DNA from: Microbacterium atlanticum
GTDB taxonomy: Bacteria > Actinomycetota > Actinomycetes > Actinomycetales > Microbacteriaceae
DNA length: 64,000 nt
NCBI RefSeq assembly: GCF_015277815.1
Contig: NZ_CP063813.1
Location: 2,294,001-2,358,000 of the forward strand
Direction: 5' to 3'
Shown: positions 27,613 to 38,068 of the stretch, piece after piece
How the letters are laid out: each line of letters begins with the position of its first letter
Numbering within the stretch: position 1 is the first letter of the stretch
The notes under the pieces: model-generated
Told to the model about the DNA's origin: nothing
The model's database searches: none
The model's input: the letters and a program-made list of their open reading frames with translations, nothing else
Position numbers and translations under genes: made by a program

Positions 27613-28884
27613 ATGGCGAGGACCCCGACGCATCTGCTGAGCCCCGCCGACCAGGAGCGGCGCCGGGGGCTGCGCACGATGAAGGGTGTGGCGCTGGGAG
27701 CACTCGTCTTCATGGCCGTGCTGTTCGCGTTCTCGTTCGCCTTCCAGCAGGATGTGCCGGCCCTCGCCTACGTCCGCGCGGCCGCCGAGGGAGGCATGGT
27801 CGGGGCGCTGGCGGACTGGTTCGCGGTGACCGCGCTGTTCCGGCACCCGCTCGGGATCCCGATCCCCCACACCGCGATCATCCCGAGCCGCAAGGACGAG
27901 ATCGGCCACACCCTGGGCGAGTTCGTCGAGACCGAGTTCCTTCGGGGCGACGTGGTGCGGGCCAAGCTCGAGCAGACCGCGATCTCGGCGCGCCTCGGCG
28001 AGTGGCTGAGCGAGCCCGAGCATGCCGAGCGCGTGGCGGCGGAGGCATCGGTCATGGCCGGCAGCGTCGTGCGGGCGCTCAGCGACGAGGAGGTCGGCGA
28101 CCTGCTGGAGGAGCTCGCCCGCGAGCATCTGATCGCTCCGGAGTGGGGTCCCCCGGTGGGCGCGTGGCTCGGGCGGATCATCGACGCCGGCGGCCACCAC
28201 GCCGCGGTGGACCTCGCCGCAGACACGGTGTCGGCCTGGCTCGCCGCCAACCGGGCTGCGTTCGGCGGCCTGGTGTCCCGGCGCCTGCCGTCGTGGGTGC
28301 CCTCGGTCGCGCATCGCTTCGTCGACGACACGGTCTACAACGAGGCGGTGAAGCTCGTGGCGGCGATCCGCGCCGATCCGCAGCATCCCGCGCGCGTCGC
28401 CCTCGACGGCTATTTCACTCGCCTCGCCGAGAACCTGCAGCACGATCCGGCGACGATCGGGCGCTTCGAGGACGCCAAGCTCGCCGTCTTCGACAGTCCC
28501 CGCGTGCGCGAGCTCGCCTCGGAAGCATGGACCACCGCGAAGGCCGGGCTGCTGAGCTCGCTCGCAGACCCGGAAAGCGGACTGCGCCGCCGGGCCGCGG
28601 AGGCGCTGGCCGAGATCGGCGGGCGATTGACGACGGATGCCGCCCTCCAGCGTCGCGTGGACGGCTGGGTGACCGACGCCGCGGTGTTCCTCGTCGACCG
28701 CTACCGCCACGACATCGCCTCGATCATCACCGACACCGTCGAGCGCTGGGACCCGGTCGAGACCACGGAGAAGATCGAGCTCATGGTCGGCCGCGACCTG
28801 CAGTACATCCGGCTCAACGGCACGATCGTGGGCTCACTCGCCGGCCTGGCGATCTTCACGGTGGCCCACGCGCTGCTGGGCTGA
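27613..28884 (+). CDS. DUF445 family membrane protein
   Basis: 423 residues. A membrane segment near the N-terminus (GVALGALVFMAVLFAFSFAF) is followed by the DUF445 signature AAAEGGMVGALADWFAVTALFRHPLG and IPHTAIIPSRKDEIG. A long helical region comes next, with a second membrane segment at the very C-terminus (GTIVGSLAGLAIFTVAHALLG). The family is conserved in actinobacteria and of unknown role. ATG at 27613. It is apparently monocistronic. Confidence 0.9.
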   Translation: MARTPTHLLSPADQERRRGLRTMKGVALGALVFMAVLFAFSFAFQQDVPALAYVRAAAEGGMVGALADWFAVTALFRHPLGIPIPHTAIIPSRKDEIGHTLGEFVETEFLRGDVVRAKLEQTAISARLGEWLSEPEHAERVAAEASVMAGSVVRALSDEEVGDLLEELAREHLIAPEWGPPVGAWLGRIIDAGGHHAAVDLAADTVSAWLAANRAAFGGLVSRRLPSWVPSVAHRFVDDTVYNEAVKLVAAIRADPQHPARVALDGYFTRLAENLQHDPATIGRFEDAKLAVFDSPRVRELASEAWTTAKAGLLSSLADPESGLRRRAAEALAEIGGRLTTDAALQRRVDGWVTDAAVFLVDRYRHDIASIITDTVERWDPVETTEKIELMVGRDLQYIRLNGTIVGSLAGLAIFTVAHALLG

Positions 28885-28975
28885 CGAGCGGGAGGGGCGC
28901 CGGGTGATCCGGTCGCCGTGTAAACACTCGATGACAGAACGGCGCGGGGCGCTGCGCAGCGGGTTGACTGGAGTC

Positions 28976-29326
28976 GTGTCCGACGACCTGCGCAGCCAGC
29001 TCCTCTTCACCTACGGCACCCTGCAGCACCCCGACGTGCAGCTCGACACCTTCGGCAGGCTGCTCGACGGCGACGACGACGCGCTGCCTGGTTACACCGT
29101 CGACTACGCCGAGATCGAGGACCGCCGCGTCGTGGACCTGTCGGGACTCTCGGTGCACCCGGTCGTGCGCGAGACGGGCAATCCCCTCGACAAGGTCGTC
29201 GGCAGGGCGCTGCGGGTCACTGACGAGGAGATCGAGGCGGCCGACGAGTACGAGGTCGCGCTGTACCGGCGCATCTCGGTGGTGCTCGCGAGCGGCCGGC
29301 GGGCGTGGGTGTACGTGGGGATCTGA
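28976..29326 (+). CDS. Gamma-glutamylcyclotransferase-like (GGCT/AIG2) protein
   Basis: 116 residues from GTG 28976 (VSDDLRSQLLFTYGTLQHP). The YGTL substrate loop and the acidic DEYEV block with the catalytic-type Glu (DEEIEAADEYEV) fit the AIG2-like GGCT fold. The C-terminus is RRAWVYVGI. Starts at 28931 (ATG) or 28904 would add residues with no family resemblance. Such proteins cleave gamma-glutamyl amines or act on related amides; the substrate here is unknown. Confidence 0.78.
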   Translation: MSDDLRSQLLFTYGTLQHPDVQLDTFGRLLDGDDDALPGYTVDYAEIEDRRVVDLSGLSVHPVVRETGNPLDKVVGRALRVTDEEIEAADEYEVALYRRISVVLASGRRAWVYVGI

Positions 29327-29402
29327 GCGCGTGGGCACACCGCCTCAGCTCGGGAACGCCTCGGGACTGTGCCCGCCCCCTGCCGCCCGGTAGCGTCGGA
29401 TC

Positions 29403-30290
29403 GTGACGCTTCCGCATGACGCCCTGTGGCCGCGCGCGGGTGCGTGGCCCACGATCGACGAGGGCGAGTGGGATGCCGCGCTCCTCGGCGTGCCCGCCTT
29501 CCGCACGTCGCTGTCCCCCACCGGCGCGCATGCGACGCCCGCCGCCATCCGCGAGGCGCTGCGGCGTTACAGTCCCGCCCTCCTCGGTCCGCCCCCGGTG
29601 GATCTGAACGAGCGGCTGCGCATCGCCGACGTCGGCGACGTCGACGAGCCGGACGGCCCCGTCGGCGAGGCATCCGTCCGCGCCGCCGTCGCGGCCCTCC
29701 GCCGACGCGCGGATCTCGTGATCGCACTCGGCGGCGACAACTCCCTCACGTACGCCGTCACCCAGGGTGCGGGCGCCACGGGTCTCGTCACGATCGACGC
29801 GCACTTCGACCTCCGCGACGGCGTCTCCAACGGCTCGCCGGTGCGCCGCCTCATCGAGGACGGCCTCGACCCCCGGCGGATCGTGCAGCTCGGGATCGCC
29901 GACTTCGCCAACTCGGTCGCGTACGCCCGCCGGGCGGCCGACCTCGGCATCACCGTGGTGACGATGGACGATCTGCGCCGCCGCGGCGCGGCCGATGTCG
30001 TCGCCGAGGCGCTCGAGATCGCCGGCGCAGGCGACGGGCCGGTCCACCTCGACATCGACGTGGACGTGTGCGACCGGGCGGTGGCGCCGGGGTGCCCGGC
30101 CTCCGTTCCCGGTGGACTCGCGGCGTGGGAGCTCCGCGCGCTCGTGCGGGCGATCGCGGCGGACGCCCGCGTGCACAGCGCCGACATCGCCGAGGTCGAC
30201 GCGACCGCCGACGCGCCCGACGGCAGGACCGTCAGACTCGCGGCGCTATGCGTCCTGGAGCTCCTCGCCGGGAAGGCGGTTCTCGCATGA
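29403..30290 (+). CDS. hutG: Formimidoylglutamase-type ureohydrolase
   Basis: 295 residues of the arginase/agmatinase superfamily. Metal motifs are ALGGDNS (residues 109-114), DAHFD (132-136) and DIDVDVCD (~215-222), with the product-loop APGCPASVPGG. The first motif has Asn113 where arginases have the Mn-ligand His (GGDHS). Neighbouring hutI, hutU and hutH make HutG (N-formimidoyl-L-glutamate to glutamate and formamide) the best assignment, completing the histidine pathway. GTG start. The stop overlaps the next ATG by 4 nt. Confidence 0.82.
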   Translation: MTLPHDALWPRAGAWPTIDEGEWDAALLGVPAFRTSLSPTGAHATPAAIREALRRYSPALLGPPPVDLNERLRIADVGDVDEPDGPVGEASVRAAVAALRRRADLVIALGGDNSLTYAVTQGAGATGLVTIDAHFDLRDGVSNGSPVRRLIEDGLDPRRIVQLGIADFANSVAYARRAADLGITVVTMDDLRRRGAADVVAEALEIAGAGDGPVHLDIDVDVCDRAVAPGCPASVPGGLAAWELRALVRAIAADARVHSADIAEVDATADAPDGRTVRLAALCVLELLAGKAVLA

Positions 30291-30757
30291 TCACGCTGGC
30301 GCTGGTGCGACACGCCAAGTCCGACTGGGGCGACCCGGAGCTCGACGACCACGAGCGCCCGCTCAACGACCGCGGGCGGCGCGATGCGCCCCGCATGGCC
30401 CGCGCGCTCGCCGACACCGGCTTCCGCCCCGAGATCATCCTCTCCAGCTCCGCGGTGCGCGCCCGCAGCACAGCTCGTGCGTTCGCAGAGGCGCTCGACG
30501 TGCGGGTCTCGGTCGACCCCGAGCTCTACGGGGCGCCCGCCGGCGTGCTGCTGACCCGGGCGGCCGGCAGCCGCGGGAGGTCGGTGCTCGTCGTCGCGCA
30601 CGACCCCGGGATGAGCGTGCTGGCGGCACGGCTCTCGGGCGACGCGATCGGCCACATGCCGACCTGCGCCGTCGCGACGTTCAGGTGGTACGCGGACGAC
30701 TGGGACGTCGCGACCTCGCTCGACCCGGACGAGTGGACGTTCGACTCACCGCGCTGA
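30287..30757 (+). CDS. SixA-like histidine phosphatase
   Basis: 156 residues of the histidine phosphatase superfamily: [21 protein letters not shown] has the nucleophile His of the RH motif and the SixA-specific AKSDW, and [12 protein letters not shown] has the second His. The ATG overlaps the hutG stop (ATGA). SixA in enterobacteria dephosphorylates a histidine phosphotransfer domain; actinobacterial homologues are uncharacterised. Its coupling to hutG is positional and need not mean a shared pathway. It ends 12 nt inside the 3' end of the opposing hutI. Confidence 0.87.
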   Translation: MITLALVRHAKSDWGDPELDDHERPLNDRGRRDAPRMARALADTGFRPEIILSSSAVRARSTARAFAEALDVRVSVDPELYGAPAGVLLTRAAGSRGRSVLVVAHDPGMSVLAARLSGDAIGHMPTCAVATFRWYADDWDVATSLDPDEWTFDSPR

Positions 30758-31936
30758 CGGCTCGGGTGTGACGGCGCGGCCGCCGACCCACACCGTCTGC
30801 ACGATCGGCACCCCGGGGCGGTAGGCGAGGTGCACGCGCGTCGGGGCGTCGAGCATCACCACATCCGCGCGCATGCCGGGCGCCAGCGCGCCGACGTCGT
30901 CGCGCCGCAGCGCACGCGCACCGCCTGCCGTCGCAGCCCACACCGCCTCGGCCGGGGTCATCCCCATCTCCCGCACCGCCAGGGCGATCATGAGCGGCAG
31001 GGAGCTGGTGAAGCTCGAGCCGGGGTTGCAGTCGCTCGCGAGCGCGACGGTGACCCCCGCGTCGATCAGGCGGCGGGCGTCGGGGTACGGCTGGCGGGTG
31101 GAGAACTCGACCCCGGGCAGCAGCGTGGCGACCGTCTGCGACCCTGCCAGCGCGGCCACATCGGCATCGTCGAGATAGGTGCAGTGGTCGACGGATGCCG
31201 CGCCCGCCGCGACCGCCAGCCGCACCCCCTCCCCCGGGCCGAGCTGGTTGCCGTGCACCCGCAGGCCGAGGCCCCGCTCGGCGCCCGCGGCGAGGATCCG
31301 GCGGGCCTCCTCCGGCGTGAAGGCGCCGCGCTCGCAGAACACGTCGATCCACCGGGCGTGCGGCGCGCACGCGCGCAGCATCTCGCCGCACACGAGCTCG
31401 ACGTACTCGTCGCGCCGCTCGGCGTACTCGGCCGGGACGACGTGGGCGCCCAGGAACGTCACCTCGCCCGAGACCTCGGCCGCGAGTCGCGCGAGCCGCT
31501 CCTCGTCGGCGACCGTGAGACCGTACCCGGTCTTGATCTCGAACGTCGTGGTGCCCTGCCCGTGCAGCTCCGTCGTGAAGCGCTGCAGACGCAGCCGCAG
31601 CTCCTCGTCGCTCGCCGCGCGCGTGGCCGCGACCGTGCGCCGTATGCCGCCCGCGGCATACGGCGTGCCCGCCATGCGCGCCTCGAACTCATCGGCACGG
31701 TCTCCGCCGAACACGAGGTGGGTGTGGCTGTCGACGAAGCCCGGGATGACCGCCCGGCCGCCGGCGTCGATCGTCGCGTCCTGGCCTCGAGCCGGCGCGT
31801 CCGCCGCCTGCCCGATCCAGGCGATGCGCCCGTCCGCCATCAGCAGCGCCGCGTCGTGGACGGTGCCCAGGGGATCTCCGCCGGCGGCGACGTTGGTCGT
31901 CAGCTCGCCGATGTTCGTCAGGAGCGTCGTGGTCAC
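30746..31936 (-). CDS. hutI: Imidazolonepropionase
   Basis: 396 residues of the amidohydrolase superfamily. [16 protein letters not shown] carries the metal HxH motif, [10 protein letters not shown] the family-specific loop, and [30 protein letters not shown] and [18 protein letters not shown] complete the active site (His, His, Asp). It opens the imidazolone ring to N-formimidoyl-glutamate, the third step of histidine breakdown. It starts 12 nt downstream of hutU on the minus strand and is the last gene of hutH-hutU-hutI. Confidence 0.95.
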   Translation of the reverse strand: MTTTLLTNIGELTTNVAAGGDPLGTVHDAALLMADGRIAWIGQAADAPARGQDATIDAGGRAVIPGFVDSHTHLVFGGDRADEFEARMAGTPYAAGGIRRTVAATRAASDEELRLRLQRFTTELHGQGTTTFEIKTGYGLTVADEERLARLAAEVSGEVTFLGAHVVPAEYAERRDEYVELVCGEMLRACAPHARWIDVFCERGAFTPEEARRILAAGAERGLGLRVHGNQLGPGEGVRLAVAAGAASVDHCTYLDDADVAALAGSQTVATLLPGVEFSTRQPYPDARRLIDAGVTVALASDCNPGSSFTSSLPLMIALAVREMGMTPAEAVWAATAGGARALRRDDVGALAPGMRADVVMLDAPTRVHLAYRPGVPIVQTVWVGGRAVTPEPSAR

Positions 31937-31948
31937 GGCATCCGCCCG

Positions 31949-33625
<1,677 letters not shown>

Positions 33626-33626
33626 G

Positions 33627-35180
33627 TCACTCCTTCGTGATGGTGGCGAAGCCGGTCCGCGCGACGGCGCCCGAGGCGATGAGCGCGGTGACGGCCTCCA
33701 TGTCGGGGCTGAGGAAACGGTCGGGCCCGGGCCCGGCGGCGACGGTCCGCACGAGGTCGCGGACCCCGGCAGTCGCGTGCGCCGGCTCGAGCGGCGCACG
33801 CAGGTCGAGCGCGCGGGATGCGGTGAGCACCTCCACCGCCAGCACGCGCGCCAGTCCGTCGATCGCGCGGCGCAGCTTGCGCCCCGCCGCCCACCCCATG
33901 GACACATGGTCCTCCTGCATCGCCGACGACGGAATGGAGTCGACGGATGCCGGGACGGCCAGTCGCTTGAGCTCGGAGACGATCCCGGCCGCCGCATACT
34001 GGGCGATCATGAGGCCGGAGTCCACCCCGACCTCGTGCGCGAGGAACGGCGGGAGGCCGTTGCTGCGCGCCGGGTCGAGGGCGCGGTCGATGCGCCGCTC
34101 GGAGATGGACGCCACATCGGCGACGGCGATCGCCAGGAAGTCGAGCACGTACGCGACCGGCGCGCCGTGGAAGTTCCCGTTGGACTCGACGCGCCCGTCG
34201 GGGGTGATGACGGGGTTGTCCACGGCCGCGGCGAGCTCGCGCGACGCGATCAGCCGTGCGTGCTCCGCCGTGTCGCGCGCGGCGCCGTGCACCTGGGGTG
34301 CGCAGCGCAGCGAGTAGGCGTCCTGCACGCGCGTGCACACGGCGGGGTCCCGGTGCGAGGCGACGATCGGCGACTCGGCGAGCACGGCGCGCAGGTTCGC
34401 GGCCGACACCGCCTGGCCGGTCTGCGGGCGCAGGGCCTGCAGGTCCGCCGCGAGCACCGCGTCGGTGCCGAGCTGGGACTCGACGGACATCGCCGCGGCG
34501 ATGTCGGCGGTGTCGAGCAGCACCGCGAGGTCGTGAAGCGCCAGCAGCAGCATCCCGAGCATGCCGTCGGTGCCGTTGATGAGCGCCAGCCCCTCTTTCT
34601 CGCGCAGCACGAGCGGGGGGACGGATGCCGCGGCCAGCGCGTCGGCGGCATCGACCTCGTCGCCGTCGGCGGTGCGCACCCGCCCCTCGCCCATCGCCGC
34701 GAGCGCGACGTGCGACAGCGGGGCGAGATCTCCCGAGCATCCGAGGGAGCCGTACTCGCGGACGATCGGCGTGATGCCGGCGTTGAGCATGGCCGCGTAG
34801 GTCTCCACCACCTCGGGGCGCACGCCGGTCCGCCCTGTCGCGAGCGTCTGCAGTCGCAGCAGCATGAGAGCCCGGACGACCTCGCGCTCGACCTCGGGAC
34901 CGGTGCCGGCCGCATGGGAGCGGATGAGGCTCGCCTGCAGCTGCCGGCGGCGCTCCGGCGCGATGAAGGTCGTCGCCAGCGCGCCGAATCCCGTCGAGAT
35001 GCCGTAGTGCGGCTCGGGATCGCCGGCGAGGTCCTCGACGAGCGCGCGCGTCGCGGTCACGCGCTCCAGCGCTCCGGGATCGATCCGCACCTGCGCACCG
35101 TGGCGCGCGACGGCGACCACGTGTTCGGGGGCCAGCGGTGCGGCGCCGACGGTGACCAGCTGCTCGGTCGATACGGTCAT
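33627..35180 (-). CDS. hutH: Histidine ammonia-lyase
   Basis: 517 residues. The MIO-forming tripeptide lies in [14 protein letters not shown], as Cys148-Ser149-Gly150 rather than the common Ala-Ser-Gly; Cys-type MIO is known in some HALs, including actinobacterial ones. Other blocks are [30 protein letters not shown] near the C-terminal half, and [15 protein letters not shown]. It deaminates histidine to urocanate. It is the first gene of the hutHUI operon, and 61 nt separate it from the divergent IclR-type regulator. A TGCAAT element 6 nt before the ATG may be a -10 for leaderless expression. Confidence 0.96.
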   Translation of the reverse strand: MTVSTEQLVTVGAAPLAPEHVVAVARHGAQVRIDPGALERVTATRALVEDLAGDPEPHYGISTGFGALATTFIAPERRRQLQASLIRSHAAGTGPEVEREVVRALMLLRLQTLATGRTGVRPEVVETYAAMLNAGITPIVREYGSLGCSGDLAPLSHVALAAMGEGRVRTADGDEVDAADALAAASVPPLVLREKEGLALINGTDGMLGMLLLALHDLAVLLDTADIAAAMSVESQLGTDAVLAADLQALRPQTGQAVSAANLRAVLAESPIVASHRDPAVCTRVQDAYSLRCAPQVHGAARDTAEHARLIASRELAAAVDNPVITPDGRVESNGNFHGAPVAYVLDFLAIAVADVASISERRIDRALDPARSNGLPPFLAHEVGVDSGLMIAQYAAAGIVSELKRLAVPASVDSIPSSAMQEDHVSMGWAAGRKLRRAIDGLARVLAVEVLTASRALDLRAPLEPAHATAGVRDLVRTVAAGPGPDRFLSPDMEAVTALIASGAVARTGFATITKE

Positions 35181-35232
35181 GCTTCGATTGCACACCCGCG
35201 GTGTTCCCGGCGAGGGCGAGCCGTGGCATCCT

Positions 35233-35252
35233 GTGTCTGTCATGTCAGACAC
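35233..35252 (+). promoter_or_regulatory. Perfect palindrome over the iclR start codon
   Basis: GTGTCTG (35233-35239), 6 nt, CAGACAC (35246-35252). It covers the ATG at 35242 and lies in the hutH-iclR divergent region. The position suggests an autoregulatory and hut operator of the IclR-family protein. Confidence 0.6.
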
Positions 35253-36039
35253 GTCCGCCTCTTCGCCCCTCCGTCCGCAGGTGCCGGCGGCGGATCAGAC
35301 CCTTCGCATCCTGTCGTTCCTGGCGCGGCAGCGCGGACCGGTGCCCGCACGCACGATCGCCATGGGGCTCGGGATCCCCCGATCCAGCGTCTACCACCTG
35401 CTCGCGACGCTGCAGGAGCATCAGTTCGTCGTGCACCTGCCGGAGGAGCAGCGCTGGGGACTCGGGATCGCCGCGTTCGAGCTCGCCGGGGGCTACTCGC
35501 GCCAGCAGCCCCTCGCACGCCTCGGGCGTCCCGTGCTCGCCGATCTCGTCGACAGGGCAGGGGAAAGCGCGCATCTCGCGGTGATGCACGGGCGCGACGT
35601 CCTGTACATCGTCGAGGAGCGGGCGGCCCGGAGGCCGGCCCTGGTGACGGATGTCGGCGTGCGGCTGCCCGCGCACCTCACGGCGACCGGCCGCGCGATG
35701 CTCGCGGCGCTCCCCAGGGAGCAGGTGCGCGCGCTGTTCCCCGACGCGGCGTCGTTCTCGGACCGCACGGGCCGGGGGCCTGCCCGACCCGGCGAGCTGC
35801 GCGAGCTGCTGCGCGAGGCGCGGGTGCGCGGGTGGGCATTCGAGGACGGCGAGGTGACGCTCGGGCTGGGATCGGTGGGGGTCGCCGTCCGCGACCACGT
35901 GGGCTGGCCGATCGCCGCGATCGCCGTCACCTATCCGACCGAGGGCGCCCGCGATCCGGCGGGGGTCGCGGCGCTGCTCGCTCCGGCGGCGCGAGAGCTG
36001 GAGCGTCGCGTGCGAGGCTCGAGGCCGCCCTCGCTATGA
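35242..36039 (+). CDS. IclR family regulator, probable hut regulator
   Basis: 265 residues. The N-terminal winged HTH is DQTLRILSFLARQRGPVPARTIAMGLGIPRSSVYHLL, followed by the IclR effector domain (LARLGRPVLADLVDRAGESAHLAV, LPAHLTATGRAMLAAL, GSVGVAVRDHVGWPIAAIAVT). The start at 35242 is preferred over an upstream frame that overlaps hutH. It is divergent from hutHUI, which it probably controls in response to histidine or urocanate (inference). Its 3' end overlaps by a few bases a LacI-type remnant on the other strand. Confidence 0.87.
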   Translation: MSDTSASSPLRPQVPAADQTLRILSFLARQRGPVPARTIAMGLGIPRSSVYHLLATLQEHQFVVHLPEEQRWGLGIAAFELAGGYSRQQPLARLGRPVLADLVDRAGESAHLAVMHGRDVLYIVEERAARRPALVTDVGVRLPAHLTATGRAMLAALPREQVRALFPDAASFSDRTGRGPARPGELRELLREARVRGWAFEDGEVTLGLGSVGVAVRDHVGWPIAAIAVTYPTEGARDPAGVAALLAPAARELERRVRGSRPPSL

Positions 36040-36154
36040 CGGATGCTCGGGGCGGCGCACGATCAGCTCGGGCTCGATGAGGCGGTGCCACGCGGGCGGC
36101 TGATCGCCGGAAGCTCGGGCCCCGGACGGGACGGTCCGGTGAGGAGCCGTGCGC
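36034..36154 (-). pseudogene. C-terminal remnant of a LacI-family regulator
   Basis: About 40 codons read LSARLLTGPSRPGARAS, then HRLIEPELIVRRPEHPS and a TAG at 36034-36036. The pattern xxLL...RLIEPELIVRRP is the characteristic last segment of LacI/GalR repressors (sugar-binding domain C-terminus). No start or upstream domain exists; the sequence changes to the ybaK gene at 36155. It is best explained as a truncated leftover of a deleted regulator. Confidence 0.6.
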
Positions 36155-36637
36155 TCAGTCGACCTTGGCCACCGTGCCGTCGGTGAGCCGCACGAGCTCG
36201 TCGAAGGTCAGGGGGAAGACCGTGTGCGGTGTGCCGCCGGCCGCCCAGATCTCGGGGTACGCGGCGAGATCCTCGTCGACGATGGTCAGGAGCGGGGCCG
36301 GGTGGCCGGTGGGCGCGACGCCCCCGATCACCTGGCCGGTCGCCTGGCGCACCTGATCCGGCGCCGCACGCCGGATGCTCGTGCGGCCGAGCCGCTCGGC
36401 GAGCGCCGCCGTGTCGACGCGGTGGGCACCGCTGGTCATGACCAGCAGCGGCGCACCGTCGCTGAAGAACACGAGACTGTTGGCGATCGCTCCGACCTCG
36501 ACCCCGAGCGCCTCGGCGGCGAGGACCGCGGTGGAGGCGGCATCCGGAAGCACCACGATGTCGCCCAGGATCCCCGCGGCGCGGAGCGACTCGTGGACCA
36601 GACGGCTCCGGGCGGGAAGGGAATCGGGGATGGTCAC
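36155..36637 (-). CDS. YbaK/EbsC-type Cys-tRNA(Pro)/editing domain protein
   Basis: 160 residues. DAASTAVLAAEALGVEVGAIANSLVF, then LVMTSGAHRVDTAALA, ATGQVIGGVAPTGHP (the GGxxPxG loop) and HTVFPLTFDELVRLT are the YbaK/aminoacyl-tRNA editing-domain blocks. The family hydrolyses mischarged tRNA (often Cys-tRNA-Pro or Ala-tRNA-Pro) in trans. ATG at 36637, divergent from the amino-acid dehydrogenase. It may be monocistronic. Confidence 0.9.
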   Translation of the reverse strand: MTIPDSLPARSRLVHESLRAAGILGDIVVLPDAASTAVLAAEALGVEVGAIANSLVFFSDGAPLLVMTSGAHRVDTAALAERLGRTSIRRAAPDQVRQATGQVIGGVAPTGHPAPLLTIVDEDLAAYPEIWAAGGTPHTVFPLTFDELVRLTDGTVAKVD

Positions 36638-36806
36638 CGCCTCAGCTTATCCAGGGCCCGGCGCCGACCGCGGTCGCGGATCCCGCCGCACGCCGCAGGC
36701 CGCCGGCGGGAGACGGTCATCGGCCGGCCGCAACGCGCAGTCTGCGCACCGGCGCGCACCGGCTGGCGGTCACGAGACGCATTGTGCCCAATCGCCGCTG
36801 AGACGG

Positions 36807-36835
36807 TTGAACAATCCGCAGAACCGGTGTGCAAT
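36807..36835 (+). promoter_or_regulatory. Promoter of the amino-acid dehydrogenase gene
   Basis: TTGAAC (36807-36812), 17-nt spacer, TGCAAT (36830-36835). The -35 is 5/6 and the -10 is 4/6 to consensus. It overlaps an in-frame ATG at 36834, which therefore cannot be the start and supports the one at 36906. Confidence 0.6.
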
Positions 36836-36905
36836 GAGAAAGGATGCCGCAACGCCGCGGCGTCCGCAGCGCACTGCCCACAAGGCCGCCGAAGGAAGTA
36901 TCGCG

Positions 36906-37991
36906 ATGACGCACACCCTGCCCTCCCTGCCCCTGCCCGATTTCACGCACGAACGGGTGGAGGTGATCACCGGGCGGCGCAGCGGCCTGTTCATCGTCGT
37001 GGCGCTGCACTCCTCGGTGCTCGGCTCGGCCCTGGGCGGTGCGCGACTGTGGTCCTACCCGCACTGGAGCGACGCGCTCGGCGACGCCCTGCGGCTTTCG
37101 GCGGCGATGACCCTCAAGAACGCCGCGGCGGGCCTCGACGCGGGCGGCGGCAAGTCCGTGCTCGCCCTTCCGCCGGGCGTGACGCTCGACGACGAGCGGC
37201 GGCGGGCGGCGTTCCTCGACCTCGGCGACGCCGTGGAGTCGCTGCACGGCCTGTACCGCACGGCCGAGGACGTCGGATCGACGACCGACGACATGCTGGT
37301 CGTCAGCGAGCGCACCGAGCACGTGGTCGGCCTGCCTGACGCCGTCGGGGGTTCGGGCGAGCCCGCCGGCCCGACCAGCCTGGGCGTCTACGAGTCGATC
37401 CGCGCGACCCTCGAGCGCGTGACCGGGTCATCCGACGTCGAAGGACGCCGCCTCACGATCTCGGGCCTCGGCCAGGTCGGCAGCCGCCTGGCCGTGCGGC
37501 TCGCCGCCGAGGGCGCCCGCCTGACCGTGACCGACGTGAACCCCGCCAAGCGCGACCTCGCGACCGAGCTGGGCGCACGCTGGACGCCGGCGGGCGAGGA
37601 GCACCTCATCCCCGCCGATGTCTTCGTCCCTGCCGGCATCGGCGGACTCCTCACCGACGAGGTCATCGACGCCCTCGACGCGAAGGCCGTCTGCGGGCCC
37701 GCGAACAACCCGCTCGCCGAGCACAGCGGCGCCGACCGGCTCGCCGCGCGCGGCATCCTGTACGCCCCGGACTTCGTCGTGAACGCCGGCGGCGTCATCT
37801 ACCTCGACCTCGAGGCGAAGAAGCTGGGCACCCGCACCGAGATCATGGAGCGCGTCGCCCACATCGGCGACACCGTGCGGCGCATCTTCGACGAGGCCGA
37901 GGCGCGCGGCGTGACGCCGCTCGAGGCCGCCGAAGGCCTCGCCGCCGAACGACTCGCCTCCGGCGGCCGACAGCCCGCGCTCGCTCACTGA
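36906..37991 (+). CDS. Leu/Val/Phe-type amino-acid dehydrogenase
   Basis: 361 residues of the Glu/Leu/Phe/Val dehydrogenase family. Substrate domain: LWSYPHWSDALGDALRLSAAMTLKNAAAGL and DAGGGKSVLALP (two catalytic-type Lys). NAD domain: RLTISGLGQVGSRLAVRLAAEGARL (Rossmann GxGxxG) with a following acidic residue (DVNP) that favours NAD. CGPANNPLAEHSGADRLAARGILYAPDFVVNAGG matches leucine and valine dehydrogenases. It oxidatively deaminates branched-chain (or phenyl-) amino acids. ATG at 36906 has GAAGGA upstream; an ATG at 36834 is inside the -10 box. Confidence 0.9.
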   Translation: MTHTLPSLPLPDFTHERVEVITGRRSGLFIVVALHSSVLGSALGGARLWSYPHWSDALGDALRLSAAMTLKNAAAGLDAGGGKSVLALPPGVTLDDERRRAAFLDLGDAVESLHGLYRTAEDVGSTTDDMLVVSERTEHVVGLPDAVGGSGEPAGPTSLGVYESIRATLERVTGSSDVEGRRLTISGLGQVGSRLAVRLAAEGARLTVTDVNPAKRDLATELGARWTPAGEEHLIPADVFVPAGIGGLLTDEVIDALDAKAVCGPANNPLAEHSGADRLAARGILYAPDFVVNAGGVIYLDLEAKKLGTRTEIMERVAHIGDTVRRIFDEAEARGVTPLEAAEGLAAERLASGGRQPALAH

Positions 37992-38005
37992 CCGAGGCCG
38001 GCCGG

Positions 38006-38044
38006 ACGGATGCCTCGGCGAACGCGTTTCGCCGAGGCATCCGT
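38006..38044. terminator. Terminator hairpin between dehydrogenase and ZIP genes
   Basis: Perfect 17-bp stem: ACGGATGCCTCGGCGAA (38006-38022), 5-nt loop, matching arm 38028-38044. It begins 15 nt after the dehydrogenase stop and ends 25 nt before the ZIP start. Confidence 0.8.
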
Positions 38045-38068
38045 CGTCGTGACCACTAGGTTGACCGC

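Noticed and set aside
34714..34760. Cys-Ser-Gly in HutH as evidence of an inactive enzyme
   Set aside because: Cys-Ser-Gly-derived MIO is known in functional histidine ammonia-lyases, including those of actinobacteria.
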